Source: Amycolatopsis anabasis (lineage in GTDB: Bacteria > Actinomycetota > Actinomycetes > Mycobacteriales > Pseudonocardiaceae). From it: DNA of 38,722 nucleotides. Shown here piece by piece: positions 32,955 through 38,722 of this stretch. The notes below the pieces were generated by a model. It was not told the origin of the DNA, did not search any database, and saw only the letters and a list, made by a program, of their open reading frames with translations. The number at the start of each line of letters is the position of its first letter. The first letter of the stretch is position 1. The stretch is from positions 1 to 38,722 of the forward strand of contig NZ_VTHK01000072.1 in NCBI RefSeq assembly GCF_009765355.1. The letters are read 5' to 3'. Both the position numbers and the translations under genes were made by a program.

Positions 32955-33005
32955 CCGGCGCCTCCTCACGTCAACGCTTCCCCATGATGTTCGTGAAACC
33001 CAATA

Positions 33006-33021
33006 GTTGGGATATCCGAAC
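33006..33021. promoter_or_regulatory. MarR-type operator in the divergent promoter
   Basis: GTTGGGATATCCGAAC is a 16-bp palindrome with one mismatched pair (third from each end of the GG core). It lies between the minus-strand unit starting at 32954 and the MarR gene at 33038, with a -10-like TATGCT at 33025-33030. Size and position fit a MarR dimer site controlling both directions. Confidence 0.6.
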
Positions 33022-33037
33022 ATGTATGCTTGCCACC

Positions 33038-33556
33038 ATGCCGCAGAACGCCAAGACGCGCAAGGGCGAGCCGGAGACATCGATGCCGACCCCGCAGGAA
33101 CTCCGGGCCCTCAGCCACGTGCCGCTCCTGGCGACGTTCTTCCGGCGAGTGCACGGCGAAATGCCCGAGCCACTGCGGGAGACCTTCCAGCGGCACGGGC
33201 TCAGCGCACGGCATGGCGCGGTACTCACCCAGTTGCTGGCCGGGGAACCCGCCAGCGTCAGCGAACTGGCCAAACGGCTGCACGTTTCGCTGTCCACCGC
33301 CAGTGAACTGGTCGGCGACCTCAGCCGCGCCGGGCTGGTCGCCCGGCACGAGGATCCCGGCAACCGGCGGCGCACCCTGGTGACCCTGGCCGCGGAACAC
33401 CGGCCCGCCTTCGAATCCTTCATCGCGGTGCGTTCCGCGCCGCTGCTGCGCGCGCTCGCCCGCCTCTCCCCCCGCGATCAGGCCGGTTTCCTCGCCGGAC
33501 TCAGCGAATGGGCCTACGAGGTGCAGAGCCAGCACACCGGCGACCCCGACTGCTAA
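33038..33556 (+). CDS. MarR-family transcriptional regulator
   Basis: A 172-residue winged-helix regulator. The N-terminal dimerisation helices (about 25-60) are followed by the HTH: VSELAKRLHVSLSTASELVGDL, then the wing LVARHEDPGNRRRTLVTL with the conserved Asp/Arg pattern of MarR proteins. It probably represses the divergent NmrA-like operon and itself through the palindrome at 33006-33021. Two starts are possible: ATG 33038, which would be leaderless, about 8 nt after TATGCT; and ATG 33083, which has GGAG 6 nt upstream and gives a 157-residue protein. Ligand unknown. Confidence 0.9.
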   Translation: MPQNAKTRKGEPETSMPTPQELRALSHVPLLATFFRRVHGEMPEPLRETFQRHGLSARHGAVLTQLLAGEPASVSELAKRLHVSLSTASELVGDLSRAGLVARHEDPGNRRRTLVTLAAEHRPAFESFIAVRSAPLLRALARLSPRDQAGFLAGLSEWAYEVQSQHTGDPDC

Positions 33557-33606
33557 CTCCGCCGCGGCACGGGACCGGTCGCGTGCCGTGCGTCATAGCG
33601 ACATTC

Positions 33607-33626
33607 TAGAGAAGGCTCTCTAATAT
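33607..33626 (+). promoter_or_regulatory. operator palindrome overlapping the SnoaL-like gene promoter
   Basis: TAGAGA-AGGC-TCTCTA (33607-33622) is a perfect 6+4+6 inverted repeat that runs into TAATAT (33621-33626), a strong -10. The ATG at 33633 lies 7 nt after the -10, so the transcript is probably leaderless. A dimeric repressor bound here would cover the -10. The regulator is unknown; the adjacent MarR protein is one candidate, although its own operator differs. Confidence 0.5.
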
Positions 33627-33632
33627 CGGGAT

Positions 33633-34040
33633 ATGAGCGAACAGACCGAAGTAGTCAGGAAGTTCTACACGGCAACGCAAACCGGCGACGGCGGCGCCAT
33701 CCTGGCGATCCTGCATCCCGAGTTCGAGGCGCAGGTGGCGCCGGGACTGCCCTGCGTGACCGGGGACGCCGTGCGCGGACCGCGGGCCGCGCTCGCCGGG
33801 ATCTGGGGGCCGGTGTTCGAAGAGTTCGACACCGCACCCTACGACGAGTCGTGGCACGAAACCGGCGACGGGCTGATCGTGGTGACCGGCCACTACCGGG
33901 GCACCGCCCGCGCGACCGGGCGGGCGTACGAGGCCGAATTCGTCCACCTGTGGCGCGTCACCGACGGGCGGATCTCCCATCTGCACCAGTACACCGACAC
34001 CGAACGCTGGCACGCGGCACTGCGCCCCGGGGCCGCGTGA
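33633..34040 (+). CDS. SnoaL-like / NTF2-fold protein
   Basis: A 135-residue protein of the NTF2-like/SnoaL superfamily: an opening helix EVVRKFYTATQTGDGGAILA, HPEFEAQV, a conserved beta-sheet run GLIVVTGHYRGTA, and HLWRVTDGRISHLHQYTDT. Members include polyketide cyclases, ketosteroid isomerases and ligand-binding or detoxifying proteins; no specific activity can be assigned. No SD precedes ATG 33633, in keeping with a leaderless transcript from the TAATAT promoter. It is separated from the metallophosphoesterase by 82 nt, so it may be transcribed with it. Confidence 0.85.
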   Translation: MSEQTEVVRKFYTATQTGDGGAILAILHPEFEAQVAPGLPCVTGDAVRGPRAALAGIWGPVFEEFDTAPYDESWHETGDGLIVVTGHYRGTARATGRAYEAEFVHLWRVTDGRISHLHQYTDTERWHAALRPGAA

Positions 34041-34055
34041 GGTTCAGCGCTCGGC

Positions 34056-34120
34056 GAACTCCCGCGACAACCGGCTGTCCCGCCGGCGAGAATCTCCACC
34101 GACACCTCCGGCGGGAGTTC
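34056..34120 (+). promoter_or_regulatory. leader hairpin that can mask the metallophosphoesterase RBS
   Basis: GAACTCCCGC (34056-34065) is perfectly complementary to GCGGGAGTTC (34111-34120), which contains the SD (GGGAG) just before ATG 34123. The 45-nt loop holds a small CCGGC/GCCGG stem (34071-34086). Base pairing would bury the ribosome-binding site, so translation may be structure-controlled. Confidence 0.5.
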
Positions 34121-34122
34121 CC

Positions 34123-34878
34123 ATGCGAGTAGCGGTACTGGCCGACATCCACGGCAACCTGCCCGCGCTGGAGGCCGTGCTCCGCGAGGTCGGCGCCGCG
34201 GGCGTGGACGCGATCGTGCTCAACGGCGATCTGGCCACCGGGCCGATGCCCGCGGAAACCCTCGACCGGCTGGCCGGACTCGGCGACACCGCGATCTGGG
34301 TGCGCGGCAACGCCGACCGCGAACTCGTCGCGGCCTACGACGGCGAACCCAACCCCGAGTTGCCGGAGGTGGCGCGGCGGCCCGCCGAATACGGCGCGTC
34401 CCGCATCCTCCGGCGGCACCGGGACCTGCTCGCCGATCTTCCGCTGTCGGTGGTGCTGGAAGTGACCGGGCTGGGGCCGGTCCGGTTCTGCCACGCCACC
34501 CCGCGCGCCGACACCGAGATCGTGCTCGTGGACTCGCCGGTGGAGCGCTACCGGAACGCCTTCGGCGAGACCGCCGAACCGACCGTCGTACTCGGCCACA
34601 CCCACATGCCGTTCGACCGGCTCGCCGACCGCCGCCGGTTCGTCAACCCGGGCAGCGTCGGAATGCCGTACGGCGGAACCGGCGCCTACTGGGCGCTGCT
34701 CGGCCCGGACGTAGTGCTGCGGCGCACGTCCTACGATGTGGACGCCGCCGCCCGGGAATTCCGCGCCACCGCGCCGGACTATCCCGGCCTCACCGAATTC
34801 ATCGCGGAGAACCTGCTGGCCACGCCGTCGGATGCCGAGGCACTCGCCGCTTTCGGCAGCGCTTCCTCGAGCGAATAG
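34123..34878 (+). CDS. YfcE/MJ0936-like metallophosphoesterase
   Basis: A 251-residue calcineurin-like phosphoesterase with all binuclear-metal motifs in order: DIHGNLPAL (residue 8 on), NGDLATGP, RGNADRE, CHATPR, GHTHMPF and NPGSVGMPYGG. It would cleave a phosphodiester or phosphomonoester in the cytoplasm; the natural substrate in actinomycetes is not established. Length is typical. The SD GGGAG is embedded in a possible hairpin. It precedes the metH riboswitch by about 50 nt but need not be related to it. Confidence 0.9.
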   Translation: MRVAVLADIHGNLPALEAVLREVGAAGVDAIVLNGDLATGPMPAETLDRLAGLGDTAIWVRGNADRELVAAYDGEPNPELPEVARRPAEYGASRILRRHRDLLADLPLSVVLEVTGLGPVRFCHATPRADTEIVLVDSPVERYRNAFGETAEPTVVLGHTHMPFDRLADRRRFVNPGSVGMPYGGTGAYWALLGPDVVLRRTSYDVDAAAREFRATAPDYPGLTEFIAENLLATPSDAEALAAFGSASSSE

Positions 34879-34927
34879 CGAGAGCGGTGTCTGGCGCAGC
34901 CATTGCGTTCTCGGTACCTTGTGACTG

Positions 34928-35016
34928 CCAGGCCGAGAGGCGCTGCAACGGGTGCGAACCCGCCACGCTCGGCCTGGGAACCGTGGCAACAAGGGCGCCT
35001 CCCAATCAATGGGAGG
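34928..35016 (+). ncRNA. S-adenosylhomocysteine (SAH) riboswitch with RBS-masking hairpin
   Basis: P1 is the perfect pairing CCAGGCCGAG (34928-34937) with CTCGGCCTGG (34968-34977). It encloses the SAH-riboswitch core GGCGCTGCAACGGG and a small CGGG/CCCG stem. AGGCGC (34938-34943) pairs with GCGCCT (34995-35000), the long-range element typical of SAH riboswitches. Directly after, CCTCCC (34998-35003) can pair with GGGAGG (35011-35016), the metH SD. The two pairings compete for 34998-35000, so SAH binding should free the SD and switch metH on, as known for the class. Confidence 0.92.
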
Positions 35017-35023
35017 TGGCTCG

Positions 35024-38644
<3,621 letters not shown>

Positions 38645-38647
<3 letters not shown>

Positions 38648-38697
38648 GTGTTCGGGCCGGTTGGAGCGGACTCTCATTTGGTCGCCTACTGGTGACC
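38645..38697 (+). terminator. probable metH terminator region
   Basis: The metH stop codon lies inside GTGAGTGTTCGGGCCGGTT, a degenerate relative of the hairpin at 31746. It is followed by GGTCGCC-TACT-GGTGACC (38680-38697), a 7-bp stem with one G-T type mismatch. No T tract is seen before the window ends at 38722, so the terminator call is tentative. Confidence 0.4.
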
Positions 38698-38722
38698 TGG
38701 CGTTTCCGTTCGACGAGCCGCA

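Noticed and set aside
34890..35020. Cobalamin or SAM riboswitch upstream of metH
   Set aside because: No B12-box or SAM-I/SAM-IV core is visible, whereas the SAH-class core, P1 and the long-range pairing all fit.

Overview
The window is very GC-rich, with strong third-position G/C bias, GTG starts, leaderless-looking promoters and an actinobacterial-type SOS box. It fits a filamentous actinomycete, most likely a Pseudonocardiaceae member such as Amycolatopsis; the genus is inferred from overall gene flavour, not proven.

Layout. (1) 1-351: the end of a possible plus-strand gene, a 21-bp tandem repeat array and a strong terminator. (2) 352-12969, minus strand: one tightly coupled operon for an iterative, PUFA-synthase-like multienzyme. 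Protein A has tandem flavin enoyl-reductase-like barrels, then KS-AT-ACP-KR. Protein B is KS-AT-DH with a phosphopantetheinyl-transferase-like tail. They are followed by a free-standing ACP, an alpha/beta hydrolase and a GT1 glycosyltransferase. (3) 13218-17883, plus strand: an SDR, an aldo/keto-reductase-fold protein that has lost its whole catalytic tetrad, and two tandem paralogous PucR-type regulators. Together (2) and (3) look like one biosynthetic locus for a glycosylated reduced lipid or polyketide. (4) 17903-22731: small metabolic genes (GNAT, PuuE-like deacetylase, truncated VOC protein, DUF222/HNH endonuclease, amidohydrolase), with a repeat-rich gap at 21065-21420. (5) 22768-31363: an SOS-controlled error-prone polymerase (DnaE2), a PP2C-kinase-STAS regulator, a spermidine-synthase-fold protein, a helix-hairpin-helix DNA-repair-like protein, a DUF2267 protein and a secreted lipase. 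(6) 31364-34878: a non-coding stretch with a long hairpin, an NAD(P)-binding protein coupled to a reading frame broken by an in-frame TAG, a divergent MarR regulator, a SnoaL-like protein and a metallophosphoesterase. (7) 34928-38647: cobalamin-dependent methionine synthase (metH) behind a clear S-adenosylhomocysteine riboswitch whose expression platform can be read directly.

How the parts may work together. The megasynthase has the chemistry for a full reduction cycle split over two polypeptides: KS/AT for extension, KR, DH and FMN-type ER for reduction, a carrier domain, and its own PPTase-like domain for carrier activation. The hydrolase could release or trim the chain and the glycosyltransferase could cap it. 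The divergent SDR can tailor it, while the aldo/keto-reductase-like protein is probably non-catalytic. The twin PucR proteins are the obvious local regulators. No product can be named from sequence alone.

Strongest leads: the unusual megasynthase architecture, the tetrad-less AKR, the ligand-ON SAH riboswitch with its mutually exclusive RBS hairpin, and the TAG-interrupted frame upstream of the NmrA-like gene.
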